A stretch of DNA of 64,000 nt from a virus: the IMG/VR virus record IMGVR_UViG_3300031952_000005, positions 41,465-105,464 of that record. One strand, 5' to 3'. A program made the position numbers and the translations under genes. Under the pieces are notes generated by a model. That model made no database searches, was not told the DNA's origin, and saw only the letters and a list, made by a program, of their open reading frames with translations. Shown here one piece after another: positions 47,895 through 57,815 of this stretch. The first letter of the stretch is position 1. Every line of letters begins with the position of its first letter.

Positions 47895-49547
47895 CTAAAA
47901 TGATCCACCAGTAATAGGGTTTCTCATAACAATTTTCAACACTTTAGTTGGATCTTTTACCCAGATACTTGGCATAGTTTGAGTCATAAATACTCTATAA
48001 CCATTAAAGTTTCCAGAAGATGCAAATCCTTGAGATCTACCCATATAGTCCATAGTACCATTTTGGTAGAACCACTTCATCTCGCTATCCCATTTAAGTT
48101 TCAACAAAAAGATGTTATCATTTGTATTGTCAGTAATATCAAATACAATGAAGTTGTAAGATGATAATGGATATCCATCAATGATAGGATTTTCAATATC
48201 ATTTGTATGAACGTTGTCAAATGCAGGATTCAATACAAATTTCACATTTGCCAAGAAAGGAATTGTGTAAGATGTAAATGCAAATCCAAAGTTTAAGTCC
48301 ATTGCGTTATTACCAGTAATAGCACCAACACCAGACTTATCCATGTTTGCAACAAGTCCATTGTAAGAAGAACCTAAGTTTGCACTAAACGCTTCTTTTT
48401 TGATAGACTCATTAACCATTCTCATACCAGCCATACCCGTTTGTACAATGATTTGACGACCTGGATCTGGTCCTTTGAATTCTACTTTACCATTGTAGAA
48501 GTTGAAGATTTCTGATCTGAACAATTCTAAGTTGAAAGTAGACTTGTTGTAGATTCTCTTGAATGAGTTATCTAACTGAGACCAAAGTCCTACTGATAAT
48601 CTAATATCATCTGGACCATCTTGTTTGATTCTACCACCTTGTCCCCACATCAAGTAAGTCTCAATGTCATTTGCAACTTTTGATAAGTGAGCTGCTTCAA
48701 GGTTTGTAACAAATGAACGAGATAGATTACCATTATCATAAGATTTTTTAATCCAATCTTTACCCATTGTTTTTACCATGTCATCAATCTTAGTGATAGA
48801 TGGATCAAGGTTTTTGTCAAATGATCTCCAGATTTCAGTTACAGGAACTGTACCATCTGCATTAAGACCACCTTTCATCATCATGTCTGCACGAGATGAG
48901 ATAGAATAATGTACGTGAGCCTCAGCACCTCCAACAAAGTTGTAGTATTCTCTGAAACCATTCTGTAATTCTCCGATGTCAGAAAATTTTTCACCATATT
49001 CTCCACGAGCAGAACCTTTTCTGAAGAATTTAGTACCTGGTTTAAGGTATTTTTTGTCTAACGTAGCAGTGTTATTGTTGTTTACCAACTGTACAGTGTA
49101 GATGAAACCATCTCCTGTAGGAAGAATATCTTCTGAAGGTACAACATACAATTCAAGACCTTTGTATTTGTCATAAGTGATGATATCACCAGAACCAAAT
49201 ATACGTCTGTTGATTTTAATTTTGAACAATACTCCATCAGCTCCTAGAGCAGTTTGAGTAGGTTCTACATCTTCAACAATGTAAGGAAGATCTTGTACGA
49301 TTGGTGTTTGCCATTTGTACTCTCCACGAGCATTGTCTACCATTATGGTGTTTTTACCACCAAAAGATGCCATCTGATAAAGAGGCATTTCTACCTTTTG
49401 CGTCATTGCCCATAAGTCAACAGGTCCTAAATCCATAGGTTCTGAAGTCTTTAGCATATTTTGCAAATGGTATGAGTCTACATGCGAACTTACCTTGTAA
49501 GTTGTGTCACGCAAGAAGAGACCATTGTTTAAAACAGGTGTTGCCAT
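47895..49547 (-). CDS. Major capsid protein, crAss-like HK97-fold
   Basis: A 550-aa protein typical of crAss-like major capsid proteins in size, sequence style and position (after portal and a scaffold-position gene). The N-terminus (MATPVLNNGLFLRDTTYKVS) leads into an acidic/hydrophobic arm, followed by RGEYKWQTPIVQDLPYIVED. Motifs in the middle include GEKFSDIGELQNGFREYYNF and HVHYSISSRADMMMKGG. The late part includes PGRQIIVQTGMAGMRMVNES and ends with a beta-rich segment (SQGFASSGNFNGYRVFM). An HK97-type fold is expected from the family. Codon and base use match its neighbours. Confidence 0.85.
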   Translation of the reverse strand: MATPVLNNGLFLRDTTYKVSSHVDSYHLQNMLKTSEPMDLGPVDLWAMTQKVEMPLYQMASFGGKNTIMVDNARGEYKWQTPIVQDLPYIVEDVEPTQTALGADGVLFKIKINRRIFGSGDIITYDKYKGLELYVVPSEDILPTGDGFIYTVQLVNNNNTATLDKKYLKPGTKFFRKGSARGEYGEKFSDIGELQNGFREYYNFVGGAEAHVHYSISSRADMMMKGGLNADGTVPVTEIWRSFDKNLDPSITKIDDMVKTMGKDWIKKSYDNGNLSRSFVTNLEAAHLSKVANDIETYLMWGQGGRIKQDGPDDIRLSVGLWSQLDNSFKRIYNKSTFNLELFRSEIFNFYNGKVEFKGPDPGRQIIVQTGMAGMRMVNESIKKEAFSANLGSSYNGLVANMDKSGVGAITGNNAMDLNFGFAFTSYTIPFLANVKFVLNPAFDNVHTNDIENPIIDGYPLSSYNFIVFDITDNTNDNIFLLKLKWDSEMKWFYQNGTMDYMGRSQGFASSGNFNGYRVFMTQTMPSIWVKDPTKVLKIVMRNPITGGSF

Positions 49548-49590
49548 TGTAATTGATTAATTAAGGTTATTATTATTATTGTTTGTCAAG

Positions 49591-50835
49591 TTATCTTCTA
49601 AATATATTTTGAGGTTTACTCAATTTCTTTGTTGGTATTTTATCATCTTCTTCTTCTTTAACATAAGAAGATATCTTACGAGCTTCTTCTGTTTTCAGTT
49701 TCTTTACTGTTTCTTGTACCACTTCATTCTTTGCTTGTTTTCTAATGTTTTCTTTATAATCATCTGGATCAGAAAGTAACCATAGTGTTTCAGCAATTAA
49801 ATCATATCTTGGTTTTTGACCAAACTGATAATCTTCTAATAGTTTACCAAGCAAGTTGGTTGGTCTACCAGTAAGACTTTCATACTTTACTGTTGTAAGT
49901 TCATCCCACAACATCTTTTGTCTTTTACCATCTATTTTAACACCATTCAACTCAGATGGTTTTAAAGTTTCATATATGTTAGACATATACGCTTCTTTCT
50001 TTTGTTGTTGTTGTTGCTTGTATGCTTCTTGTTGTGCAAGTTTTGATTGAACAACTTCTTCTTGCATGTCATTCAATTTTGGTTGAAACTGTATTGCTTT
50101 CTTTTGCAAATTACCATTGTCAAACCATTCTTGAATTTGTTCTTCAATTAACTCTTGATCACCACCACCAAATCCAGATGCTTGTAAATATTGTCTAACA
50201 ATAATTTCCTGATGTTCTGGTTGACGCGCATCAAGTGATCTTACTTCTTCAACTTGTGAAAGTGCTCTAAATAGACCTTTTAAATCTTGTCCACCTTTAG
50301 CAACATACTCTGCAGCATATTGTAATTCTTCAGGTAAACTTTCAAAGAACTCTTTTGGCGTAGCAGACGCAACTTCATTTTTCATGTTGTCCACATTTGC
50401 CTTCCATAAATCTTCAAAATCTTTCTCAGAAAGACCTCCAAGATATTCATCTAATGATTGTTTAGAATCATCATAATCATCAAAGGCAAACATCTCATTA
50501 CCTTCAATTCTTTTTTTAAGAAAATCTACTAAACCACTTTTATCAGTTTTCTTTCTACCTAATTTTGGTTTATCATCTTCTTCAATTTCTTCACCAGTTT
50601 CTAATGCATTGTCTAATTCTGCAATAATATTATTAGTACTATTTTCATCATCATCTTTTGTATTGTCATCCAAGAAATCCATGTTAACTGATTTGTTGGG
50701 AGCAGTAAACAAACTTGGTTTACTATTTTCATCATCTGATGTTACAATACTTTCTGCACCAGGCATTGGTAAAAAATCGTCAATGTTATCTAATGTAACA
50801 TTATTAACTGTCAAATTGTCTTTTTCTGAACTCAT
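49591..50835 (-). CDS. Scaffold-position head protein (414 aa), between portal and MCP
   Basis: A 414-aa protein with a very acidic first 130 residues (NMDFLDDNTKDDDENS, EIEEDDKPKLGRKKTDKSGL) and a helical, Gln/Lys-rich middle (EAYKQQQQQKKEAYMS). The end is Lys/Glu-rich (VVQETVKKLKTEEARKIS). Acidic disorder plus a long coiled middle and location between portal and capsid fit a scaffolding or internal head protein. It corresponds in order to the uncharacterised protein upstream of MCP in other crAss-like phages. Scaffold function is inference. Confidence 0.65.
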   Translation of the reverse strand: MSSEKDNLTVNNVTLDNIDDFLPMPGAESIVTSDDENSKPSLFTAPNKSVNMDFLDDNTKDDDENSTNNIIAELDNALETGEEIEEDDKPKLGRKKTDKSGLVDFLKKRIEGNEMFAFDDYDDSKQSLDEYLGGLSEKDFEDLWKANVDNMKNEVASATPKEFFESLPEELQYAAEYVAKGGQDLKGLFRALSQVEEVRSLDARQPEHQEIIVRQYLQASGFGGGDQELIEEQIQEWFDNGNLQKKAIQFQPKLNDMQEEVVQSKLAQQEAYKQQQQQKKEAYMSNIYETLKPSELNGVKIDGKRQKMLWDELTTVKYESLTGRPTNLLGKLLEDYQFGQKPRYDLIAETLWLLSDPDDYKENIRKQAKNEVVQETVKKLKTEEARKISSYVKEEEDDKIPTKKLSKPQNIFRR

Positions 50836-50885
50836 GTTTTTTGTTATTAGTTTAATTCCTGTTCTTCTTCATATATAATCTACAT

Positions 50886-50906
50886 AATAAATTTTTAAGA
50901 TTTATT
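50886..50906 (-). promoter_or_regulatory. Inverted repeat in the gap before the scaffold-position gene
   Basis: The 122-bp gap between portal and the 414-aa gene contains the perfect repeat AATAAAT-N7-ATTTATT. No TAnnTTTG box is obvious. It may be a weak operator or a transcript hairpin; the AT-rich composition makes chance pairing plausible. Confidence 0.3.
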
Positions 50907-50957
50907 AATATGCAATAATATTTTTAACTTTTTTCGACTATAACGCTATGATTACTT

Positions 50958-53705
50958 TTACTTCTTTTTCGAAGTACTATTAGCATCATATTTGTTCTTG
51001 TTCATTGCAGCAATCTGAACTTGTTTGTCAGCAATACGTTCACGTGTTTGTAACTCTTGTGTTTGAATATTTGCTTTACGTTGTTCGTTTACTTGCTGGT
51101 TAATTTGTTTATCACGTTGCATTGATGCGTTATCATCACGTGCATTCTTTTCATCAAGATACTTTAACGTATCAATATAATCAGATTGTTTGTTCTCATC
51201 ACGATCTTGCATTGCTGTAAATCCAGCAGAACGTATCTCTGCTTCTCGTATATTGTTATCTCTATCCAGTTGATTTTGTTCTGCGTCAAATGCAAGTTTC
51301 TTATCTTGTCTTTCAGTTTCTGCTTGTTGCGCCATTTCAATACCTTGTTGTGTAGCTTGTTGTTCTTGTTGACGTTGAGCATTAACTTTCTCTTCAATTG
51401 CTTTAAGAGTATGTGTAATCTCTGCCATAGAATCTGCTTTAATAATATTACCAAGATCATAAATAGATGCACCAGCAGTATTATTAGATAATGCAAGTGA
51501 TCTTATCTGTTCAGTAATAGCACGTTGATTTACTTTTGTAGATGTAAATACATTTAACTCTCTGGACAATAATTCTGTACCATTCATTTCAAAATTTACC
51601 TTTTCATCCATTGTGGTCATATACTGCAATCTAACACTTGGTCTATTACTATGATAGTATTGTGCAAGGTCTGTACGCATCTGATGCACGCGAGGCATTA
51701 AGTGTTCACTATGTTGAACAAAGTACATTTCTGTTTGCGAGTAAGATGCATTCAATGCTTGTGTTACACCTGTTGCTGTTTCTTGTGAAGTAGGACTACC
51801 AAGACGTTGAGGTGTAAGACCTATTAGTTCAAATGCTTGTGTTTTAAAATAAGTAGATAATTGTATACGAGAAAGTAAACGTTGTGTCTGTTCTAAATTA
51901 AGTACTTGATAATGTTGGAAATTAAGAGCATTTTCTGTATTTGTAATAGAAGTATCAAGAGGTAACATTTGAAAATCTTTCATTGCTACATATGCTTTTG
52001 CAAAATTGTTTGCTCCCCAGTCTTCTCCCATAGAGTGACGTGGTAATGCATTCTGATCTAACATGATTACGGTACCTAACTCATCTACAAGAATATCAGC
52101 AATCTGATTATTAACAAGATTGTATCCTATTTGGAAAGGTTTCATCTTATCAATAAGTGATCTTGACTTAGTATTTCTATCTGAAAATACACGACCTTCT
52201 ACAGGAAGTTTGCAACCATATAAAGTAAAGTCTCCTTTGAACTGAAACTTTACAGGACCAATATTAAGGTATATTGGAGCAAATCCCGTACTGTCGTTAT
52301 TACCATAGAATGATGGTCTATTTGGTCCAATCTTAACACCACCCCACGTTTGATTGATCCATATCCAATCAATATGTTCTCCATAAAGTAAATTATCTTT
52401 TGATTTGTTTTTTAATACTGTGTTATCATATAATGGTTTATCAGTAACCTTATAATTCTCATCAATAATCATTTCTAATGGAATACCTTCTTCGTCAATT
52501 TTTGTAAGATGTCCCACCATACGTTGTGATTTCCAGTATACAGTAGTTACACGCAATAATGAATAGTTACTAAAGTCCATTAAATCTTCAGATTCATTTA
52601 GTATTCTATAAATAATATCATCACCTGTATTTAATATTGCATCTCTATGTGCAACAAATTGACGCATGCCAAGAGAAGGTCCTTCAACATTCCACTCATG
52701 AGAACGTGTAGCATCGTAGAATGAACCATCATTTTGTACACCAGGTAACATGTATCCTGCAGATTTTACTGGATATATTACTTCTAGTGCAGCAAGTTGT
52801 TCTTCATTCATCATGTATCCATACTTATCAATGATGTCAGAAATAGTCATAAGATCCATCCGACCTGCCCAGTTAGATTGAGATATATATCTTGCTTCTG
52901 GTGATTTATGATAAAAAGTTAATAGTGGATTCCATAGTTCTAATTCATAATCATCTTCGCGCATGTTAAAATGCCAAAACTCTCTATCTGTAATAAGCAT
53001 GTCTTTAAATGCAAGATTCTCAAGTTCTTTCATTGTAAAACGCTCACTATCAACTTCATGTTGATGTGACGCCCATTGTTCAATCATAGAACGATAATCT
53101 TTTTTAAAGAACTGTTCTATTTCTGGTAATGATTTTATTTTATCAGGACTCATCATTTCCTGTGCTTGTTTTGCTTGTTCAGGATCTTGCAAATCCATAC
53201 CCATTTGTTGGATTGTTTGTTGCATTTTTTGTTCACCATAATGAACAAGTGTCTCCTCAATCATGCTTCTTTTCATTTCAGCCATTTCATTGAATGACGC
53301 GTCATCTACTGCACGATATGTAATTTTATCATTACGCTTTGCAAATTCACCAGTAAGCACATTTATTACATTTGGTATAATAGGAAAGAATTTTAACTCA
53401 AACGCAGACTCGTCTTCTTTTGTAAGAGTGTCAATTAAATCTGCCATTTCATTATCTTCTTCAATCAGATAGTCAGATTTATCTATAATACCATTTGCAA
53501 GTTTGTAGTTCTTCATTAAACGTCTAGCATTACGTCTAATCATCTTCAGTCCTTGCATTTCATGCCAGTCCATATTCCATGCACCCCATGTTACATCTTT
53601 GTCTTTTGTTAACAAAAACTGAACAGGTTGGGTAATTGTACCCATTCTGTTATATTCTGATTTTGCACCACTTTTTAGTTGTAGAGCATTATATATTTTT
53701 GGCAT
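50958..53705 (-). CDS. Portal protein, crAss-like
   Basis: A 915-aa protein with the portal-like opening (NALQLKSGAKSEYNRMGTIT, VTWGAWNMDWHEMQGLKMIR) and long helices. The C-terminal 150 residues form a Gln/Arg/Lys-rich coiled region (EKVNAQRQQEQQATQQGIEM), which in crAss-like portals makes the barrel and tail end. It follows TerL by about 30 bp and precedes the scaffold-position and capsid genes, which is the crAss order. The dodecameric portal occupies one capsid vertex and is the motor docking site. Long C-terminal helices suggest an extended barrel. Confidence 0.85.
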   Translation of the reverse strand: MPKIYNALQLKSGAKSEYNRMGTITQPVQFLLTKDKDVTWGAWNMDWHEMQGLKMIRRNARRLMKNYKLANGIIDKSDYLIEEDNEMADLIDTLTKEDESAFELKFFPIIPNVINVLTGEFAKRNDKITYRAVDDASFNEMAEMKRSMIEETLVHYGEQKMQQTIQQMGMDLQDPEQAKQAQEMMSPDKIKSLPEIEQFFKKDYRSMIEQWASHQHEVDSERFTMKELENLAFKDMLITDREFWHFNMREDDYELELWNPLLTFYHKSPEARYISQSNWAGRMDLMTISDIIDKYGYMMNEEQLAALEVIYPVKSAGYMLPGVQNDGSFYDATRSHEWNVEGPSLGMRQFVAHRDAILNTGDDIIYRILNESEDLMDFSNYSLLRVTTVYWKSQRMVGHLTKIDEEGIPLEMIIDENYKVTDKPLYDNTVLKNKSKDNLLYGEHIDWIWINQTWGGVKIGPNRPSFYGNNDSTGFAPIYLNIGPVKFQFKGDFTLYGCKLPVEGRVFSDRNTKSRSLIDKMKPFQIGYNLVNNQIADILVDELGTVIMLDQNALPRHSMGEDWGANNFAKAYVAMKDFQMLPLDTSITNTENALNFQHYQVLNLEQTQRLLSRIQLSTYFKTQAFELIGLTPQRLGSPTSQETATGVTQALNASYSQTEMYFVQHSEHLMPRVHQMRTDLAQYYHSNRPSVRLQYMTTMDEKVNFEMNGTELLSRELNVFTSTKVNQRAITEQIRSLALSNNTAGASIYDLGNIIKADSMAEITHTLKAIEEKVNAQRQQEQQATQQGIEMAQQAETERQDKKLAFDAEQNQLDRDNNIREAEIRSAGFTAMQDRDENKQSDYIDTLKYLDEKNARDDNASMQRDKQINQQVNEQRKANIQTQELQTRERIADKQVQIAAMNKNKYDANSTSKKK

Positions 53706-53736
53706 AATTTATATATTTTGACGAAGTTATATATTA

Positions 53737-55950
53737 TTATTTAATATTTTTAAATGGATTGTATGGTTTTCTTACTGTTTCTTTATTACCAAACATAGAC
53801 TTACCAGAAGTACCAATATGCTTAAAAGGACTCACTCTTAATTTAGCATATTTATTTGACTTTTGCAAATTATCATCTTCTCTTTCAATACGTTTGGTGT
53901 ATCCACGATTAGATTGTTGTACTTTTGCAAATGCAACTAATGCACAAAATGCTACAATTCTATCTACGTTTAATCCATCTCGATATGCTGCCATTTCTTT
54001 AAGTAACATAATATCAGGTATTCTTTCTACACCATATGTAGTTTTTACAATAGTACCATCTGTTTTTGTTTCATGATCTAACTCTTCTTCAAGAAACTGT
54101 TTACCATAAGGTATTATATTTCCTTTAAACATTGTACCTACGTTTTTCCAACCATACTCTTGAAACACATTCATATTTGCTTGTATTTCTTTTAAGAACA
54201 TAATCTGATTTTTTGGAACCAAATACTTTTGCTTTCTACGTGCAATCATGTGCTGAATAAATGCACTAACGTTATTTTCACATATTGTCCAAGCATTATA
54301 CCACTCTATTATAAGTTCGAGTCTCTCGTGCGTTTTATTTAAGTCATCAAATCTTCCACACCATGCAGCAACAATTTTGTCTCCTTCAATTGCAGATTCA
54401 ATTGTACCATCTGATTTATGTGTAGTAATTTCTTGTGATGTTTTATAAATATATATAGAACACAAAGAGTCAGAAGTATTTGTTTTACCTTCTGCAACAG
54501 GATCGACAGAACCATAATACATTCCAAAACCAGGATCTTTATGTGGTCTTTCCCATACTACTAATACTCCTTCTTTATCTTGTGTTTTTGGAGATAATGG
54601 AAACTCTGATATAGGTATTTTTTTAGATTCTTTTGCTGTAATTTTTCCAGTCTCATCACGTGATAAATCTAAAAACTCTTTGAAGTATTCTCCATCTTCA
54701 ATTCTTCTTACTTGCTGTGTAACTAAATGTAAAGGAAATACTGATTTAGTTCTATGTGCAAATGCTTCTGCAATGTTAATAGGTTTCTGAGAAATACGAA
54801 GTTGGTAGTCATCTGGTTTAAGTTTCTTTTTCCAATCAAGTCTTTCTTCAAGAATCATTTCTAATGCTCTCTCTACCTGCGAGTTACCAAATTCATCTAT
54901 GCAAGGAAGCATCGACCATTGTTCAGGAATGAACAATCCACATTGTGCAATTTCACCTTTGTCGTTTAGTAAGTTTGTTTCAACAGCTAGTACATCTTTA
55001 CTATCAGGATTCAACAACATTTCACGCAATGGTTCACATTGAGTAAGATCTCCTACAGAACCTGCTGCTATAAATTGTCCAGTATATATCATACCAGATT
55101 TCATTGCAGGAAGTAAGTATTCCATTGTCATATTCATCTTTGGAGCAATACCTGCTTCTTCATGATAAAACAATGTACAAGGTCCTCCTACACCATTAGT
55201 AGGATCTTTATCAAGTACCAATCCAAATATAACAGATTTTAATCCTATATCACGTTTTCTACCACCTTGATTGATTTCAATCTTTTGTTCCCAGTTAAGA
55301 ACTTTATCAGGTGTACACGGTCTGTACCATGCAGTGTAAGTATTAAGAAAGTTTCTATATTCTTCAAGAAAACGCCAAGTACCTTTTTCACCAATATAGT
55401 CTTTTAGTGAACCTGCCATTTTATTAATACTACCTTCTTCAAACCAGAAGTAATTTATCATTTTTGCACCATGATAATAACTAGATGCAATCTGACGTTT
55501 CTTTAATATAACAGCGTGTTTGTATAAGTGTCTTCCTATTTCTTCATAGAGTGCCATATGATACTGAGCATCTCTAACTTTTGCAAATCCATATTTTGCT
55601 TCTTCTTTATCGTAGATTGGTAAGAAGTTTAACCACATGTAGTATTCTCTTGTTAGATACCAAGATGTACTTTTGTTTTTATAAATTACACCATTTCTAC
55701 ATTTTAGTTTTTGATCGTTCCAGTAAGTGATATAGTCTTTTGAACGCAAAGGTGCTATGCAATATACTTTATTATTTTTATTAAACAGTGTAGCTTGTTC
55801 ATTAAATTTCTGAGAACACTCATCAAAGTTGTATTGACCAGGTTCTTTAAATATAGACCACATGTATTCAACAAATAATTCTCTTGTTTTAAACTCTGTT
55901 GTTGACCACACATCTGTTGCACAATCATATGTAGGTATTGTTATGTACAT
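53737..55950 (-). CDS. terL: Terminase large subunit
   Basis: A 737-aa DNA-packaging motor with an N-terminal ATPase and a C-terminal nuclease. Around residues 150-158 KKRQIASSY occupies the Walker A position in a non-classical form (many terminases have KKRQ-type sequences). CTLFYHEEAG at about 258-267 is the Walker B with tandem Glu. In the nuclease half, YYGSVDPVAEG followed by TNTSDSL supplies acidic metal-binding residues of an RNase H-like fold. The gene sits between a 63-aa gene (10-bp overlap) and the portal. The order PDDEXK nuclease, TerL, portal is the standard crAss layout, so this anchors the window. Confidence 0.9.
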   Translation of the reverse strand: MYITIPTYDCATDVWSTTEFKTRELFVEYMWSIFKEPGQYNFDECSQKFNEQATLFNKNNKVYCIAPLRSKDYITYWNDQKLKCRNGVIYKNKSTSWYLTREYYMWLNFLPIYDKEEAKYGFAKVRDAQYHMALYEEIGRHLYKHAVILKKRQIASSYYHGAKMINYFWFEEGSINKMAGSLKDYIGEKGTWRFLEEYRNFLNTYTAWYRPCTPDKVLNWEQKIEINQGGRKRDIGLKSVIFGLVLDKDPTNGVGGPCTLFYHEEAGIAPKMNMTMEYLLPAMKSGMIYTGQFIAAGSVGDLTQCEPLREMLLNPDSKDVLAVETNLLNDKGEIAQCGLFIPEQWSMLPCIDEFGNSQVERALEMILEERLDWKKKLKPDDYQLRISQKPINIAEAFAHRTKSVFPLHLVTQQVRRIEDGEYFKEFLDLSRDETGKITAKESKKIPISEFPLSPKTQDKEGVLVVWERPHKDPGFGMYYGSVDPVAEGKTNTSDSLCSIYIYKTSQEITTHKSDGTIESAIEGDKIVAAWCGRFDDLNKTHERLELIIEWYNAWTICENNVSAFIQHMIARRKQKYLVPKNQIMFLKEIQANMNVFQEYGWKNVGTMFKGNIIPYGKQFLEEELDHETKTDGTIVKTTYGVERIPDIMLLKEMAAYRDGLNVDRIVAFCALVAFAKVQQSNRGYTKRIEREDDNLQKSNKYAKLRVSPFKHIGTSGKSMFGNKETVRKPYNPFKNIK

Positions 55951-56132
55951 AAATGATAGGTATATAAAATTTCTATTAACGTATGAAATTCAGGTGCTGA
56001 ATATACAGGATGTATTTTTTCACTATTATTCCAGTAAGCATTGGCGTCTTCTCTATTAAAAACATTCCATTGTTTTGTATGCGGATTATAATGAAATAAC
56101 CAACTGTATAATCTATTGTCTTCTTTTTTCAT
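55941..56132 (-). CDS. Small aromatic-rich protein upstream of TerL (63 aa)
   Basis: A 63-aa frame beginning MKKEDNRLYSWLFHYNPHTK. It is very rich in Tyr, His and Trp and overlaps the TerL start by 10 bp. There are no membrane spans or metal motifs. Position between the 171-aa protein and TerL makes it a possible packaging accessory, but the sequence itself gives no function. Confidence 0.55.
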   Translation of the reverse strand: MKKEDNRLYSWLFHYNPHTKQWNVFNREDANAYWNNSEKIHPVYSAPEFHTLIEILYTYHLCT

Positions 56133-56137
56133 AATAT

Positions 56138-56653
56138 TTACATTTGATCATAAGCAATTTGACTTCCTCCTCTTGCAGAACCTGTTTGTTCTTCCATTAA
56201 ATCTTTATAAGCACCTCTAAATGAGAGTCTTATGTTTTCAAATTTGGCAGCAGCATTTACAATAGAGTTGATGTTACCATCTCTACCATCTGTAAGCGTA
56301 CTTGTTCCCATATAACCAGCTAGTCTATCTAACATCGATTTGATACCCATGTACGCGCGCAACGTAGGAGTCTCGTACAATTTTGTGCAAAACTTGAGAG
56401 CGTCAACGATAAGTTCATCTTCAGTAGTAAAATTAACATTAAGCTGCGAAAGTATAAGTTCTTCTTTTTCATATTCTATAGTATTAAAGAAAGGATTTAA
56501 ATCAGGATTTGGACATGTCATATAAAAAAGATAAGCAAATATATTATTATAGTCATCTGGATATTCATCAATTATCATTTTTAAATCTCTTAGTGTATAA
56601 CAATGTTCACTAGGAACTACTGTTCCATTTTGAATATCAAATAATTTTACCAT
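56138..56653 (-). CDS. Conserved-position helical protein before TerL (171 aa)
   Basis: A 171-aa, helical, acidic protein with LRDLKMIIDEYPDDYNNIFA near the start and AKFENIRLSFRGAYKDLMEE near the end; the last 15 residues (TGSARGGSQIAYDQM) look flexible. It lies between the PDDEXK nuclease and TerL with 5-bp gaps. The small terminase subunit of crAss-like phages is not well defined, and this helical protein next to TerL is a reasonable candidate, but no helix-turn-helix is evident. Treat as unassigned packaging-block protein. Confidence 0.6.
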   Translation of the reverse strand: MVKLFDIQNGTVVPSEHCYTLRDLKMIIDEYPDDYNNIFAYLFYMTCPNPDLNPFFNTIEYEKEELILSQLNVNFTTEDELIVDALKFCTKLYETPTLRAYMGIKSMLDRLAGYMGTSTLTDGRDGNINSIVNAAAKFENIRLSFRGAYKDLMEEQTGSARGGSQIAYDQM

Positions 56654-56658
56654 GTTTT

Positions 56659-57504
56659 TTATTTTTTAATTACTGCACTAGGATTTTGTTTGTACCAGTT
56701 AAGTATATCGATAACTTCTTGTTTTAAATATTCTAGTTCATACACTTCTACATCACGAATAATAGGATCTCCTTCAACAGATACTTTCATAATTGGATAA
56801 CCATACTCATCTTTTTCTTCTTCCTCTTCAAAAGTAATATGATGAATAATTAATTTACCAGGTTTTAAACTAGGATTGTGTTTCAGTATAATATACATAT
56901 AAATACTGAGTTGCAGATTATAATGATTTATGTTACAGTCATCTAAATGTGCAACAGGAGCAAGCATTTTCTTAGAAAGACCTTCCCAGTTTACAAAAGA
57001 ATTTATATCAATCTTTTTATTAGTTTTATAATCTGTTATATGAACAATATTATCTACTACTTCTACAAGATCTGATTGACCACATATACCAGCAGATTTT
57101 AAATACACCATGTGTTCTGGATAAATACCATTGATTAATTTCTGTAAAGGTGCTAGTTTTTTACCTGTACCGTCTAGTAGTGGTTTTATAACTGGTAATT
57201 CAAACTCATGTCTAACCATTGTCTCACAACCTACAATATCTTGTTCACGTTGGTCGTGATACCAGTTACCTAATGCACATGCTCTATCTGCTTCACGCTT
57301 CCATGCTTTTTGTATTGCACCAGGTGTCATACCTTTCCACTTGTTATCTTTACGAGTATTCTTAGAACATTTAAGTGCAATTGCTTCAGAATCAAATGGT
57401 TGCTTTAAGTTACTAAGCAATGTAGTTACAGATACCCATTTAGTTTTATCTTCTGGATCTAACGATACATAAGAGTGTGTTGCTGCTTCAAATACTATTG
57501 CCAT
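56659..57504 (-). CDS. PDDEXK-family nuclease (RecB/Cas4-like)
   Basis: A 281-aa nuclease. The motifs appear in order: ALGNWYHDQRE around residues 78-87 (with H83), YPEHMVYLKS near 128-137, then GICGQSDLVEVVD (D145) and ITDYKTNKK with D158 and K160, the PDDEXK core. NHYNLQLSIYMYI (Q198, Y202) is the Q-x3-Y helix of RecB/Cas4-type exonucleases. The family encoded beside TerL in crAss-like phages matches in placement. Possible roles are end processing during packaging or recombination. It is 2 bp from the Cys-rich 102-aa gene. Confidence 0.85.
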   Translation of the reverse strand: MAIVFEAATHSYVSLDPEDKTKWVSVTTLLSNLKQPFDSEAIALKCSKNTRKDNKWKGMTPGAIQKAWKREADRACALGNWYHDQREQDIVGCETMVRHEFELPVIKPLLDGTGKKLAPLQKLINGIYPEHMVYLKSAGICGQSDLVEVVDNIVHITDYKTNKKIDINSFVNWEGLSKKMLAPVAHLDDCNINHYNLQLSIYMYIILKHNPSLKPGKLIIHHITFEEEEEKDEYGYPIMKVSVEGDPIIRDVEVYELEYLKQEVIDILNWYKQNPSAVIKK

Positions 57505-57506
57505 GA

Positions 57507-57815
57507 TTAATTATTTATTTGTTTTAAAAGTGCTGTTTCTTCTTCTTCTGTAAGTTCTGCTTTCCAAAATCCTTTAGGACATTCAGATGCCAGCGATCTT
57601 GTTTTTAACTTTAATGAACAACCACATTCAGAACAACAAGGTTGTGTACCAGGTAATGCGCACTTACTACCATCATTGTCTACAAACTCACAATTTTTGC
57701 ATATTTCATTTCTAAAAAATGCAATGTTTTCTACGTGTGCTGTCTTGAACATATTGTTCTTGATACCTTCCATAATCAGTCCACGATTTTTCCAGATTCT
57801 AATAGGATTTGCCAT
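57507..57815 (-). CDS. Cys-rich zinc-ribbon-like protein (102 aa)
   Basis: A 102-aa protein with eight Cys residues between about residues 39 and 79: CKNC, a Cys before ALPG, CCSECGC, and C in ASECPKG. Such spacing fits a double zinc-binding knuckle. The N-terminus is basic (MANPIRIWKNRGLIMEG). The C-terminus is acidic and helical. It overlaps the HU-like gene by 17 bp. Probably a DNA- or protein-binding accessory of packaging or early head assembly; family not recognised with certainty. Confidence 0.65.
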   Translation of the reverse strand: MANPIRIWKNRGLIMEGIKNNMFKTAHVENIAFFRNEICKNCEFVDNDGSKCALPGTQPCCSECGCSLKLKTRSLASECPKGFWKAELTEEEETALLKQINN